Shown: one piece after another, positions 63,991 to 64,000 of the stretch | Numbering within the stretch: position 1 is the first letter of the stretch | Layout: every line of letters begins with the position of its first letter | NCBI GenBank assembly: GCA_964019695.1 | Contig: OZ026520.1 | Span: 27,562,120 to 27,626,119, forward strand | Direction of reading: 5' to 3' | DNA length: 64,000 nt | Source of the DNA: Loripinus fragilis | Taxonomy: Eukaryota > Mollusca > Bivalvia > Lucinida > Lucinidae | The notes under the pieces: generated by a model | Seen by the model: the letters and a program-made list of their open reading frames with translations, nothing else | What the model was told of the DNA's origin: nothing | Database searches by the model: none | Program-made: the position numbers and the translations under genes

Positions 63991-64000
63991 GGAATATTAT

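Overview
The window is animal genomic DNA, most consistent with a marine bivalve mollusc; I cannot name the species. The pointers are an AT-rich, repeat-saturated sequence, tRNA-derived SINEs, many fold-back/MITE families, 'pearl'-like minisatellite elements with cores of about 150 bp, Ty3 and BEL/Pao retroelements, and an ankyrin-repeat STAND NTPase of the type expanded in molluscs. Only one host-like gene is recognisable. Nearly everything else is mobile or formerly mobile DNA, or unrecognised sequence.

Layout. 1-1032: decayed pogo/Tigger-type transposase (minus strand). 2.2-16.5 kb: a mosaic of non-autonomous DNA transposons. It includes a four-copy MITE family with GAGCC ends, palindromic elements, a 3.06-kb terminal-inverted-repeat (TIR) element carrying a ~54-bp minisatellite, a fold-back element built of phased ~10-bp AAGCG repeats, a 2.6-kb long-inverted-repeat element and a Tc1/mariner-like MITE with TA target duplications. 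16.6-26.2 kb: two tandem arrays with ~150-bp units, SINEs and palindromic repeats. 27.0-29.2 kb: two fragments of a BEL/Pao integrase. 29.5-35.2 kb: more fold-back elements, including a three-copy 0.8-kb unit with one copy inverted. 35.34-38.30 kb: nSTAND3-like NTPase plus ankyrin exon (minus strand) broken by one frameshift. 39.921-49.948 kb: a complete, apparently young Ty3/gypsy LTR retrotransposon (minus strand). 50-64 kb: further palindromes, tandem repeats, SINEs and microsatellites with no recognisable gene.

The most notable object is the LTR retrotransposon. Its 941-bp LTRs look identical, it has a 4-bp TTAG target duplication, and a related repeat at 53.45 kb preserves the uninterrupted target. 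In element order it reads 5' LTR, primer-binding site, gag, protease ORF, RT-RNaseH-integrase ORF, an extra ORF for a two-finger C2H2 zinc-finger protein where env would sit, polypurine tract, 3' LTR. gag to protease appears joined by a -1 frameshift at a canonical UUUAAAC heptamer next to the gag stop. Protease to pol needs a +1 shift at the protease stop codon. The zinc-finger ORF is more GC-rich than its surroundings and has a splice-acceptor-like sequence directly before its ATG. I know of no established name for this arrangement.
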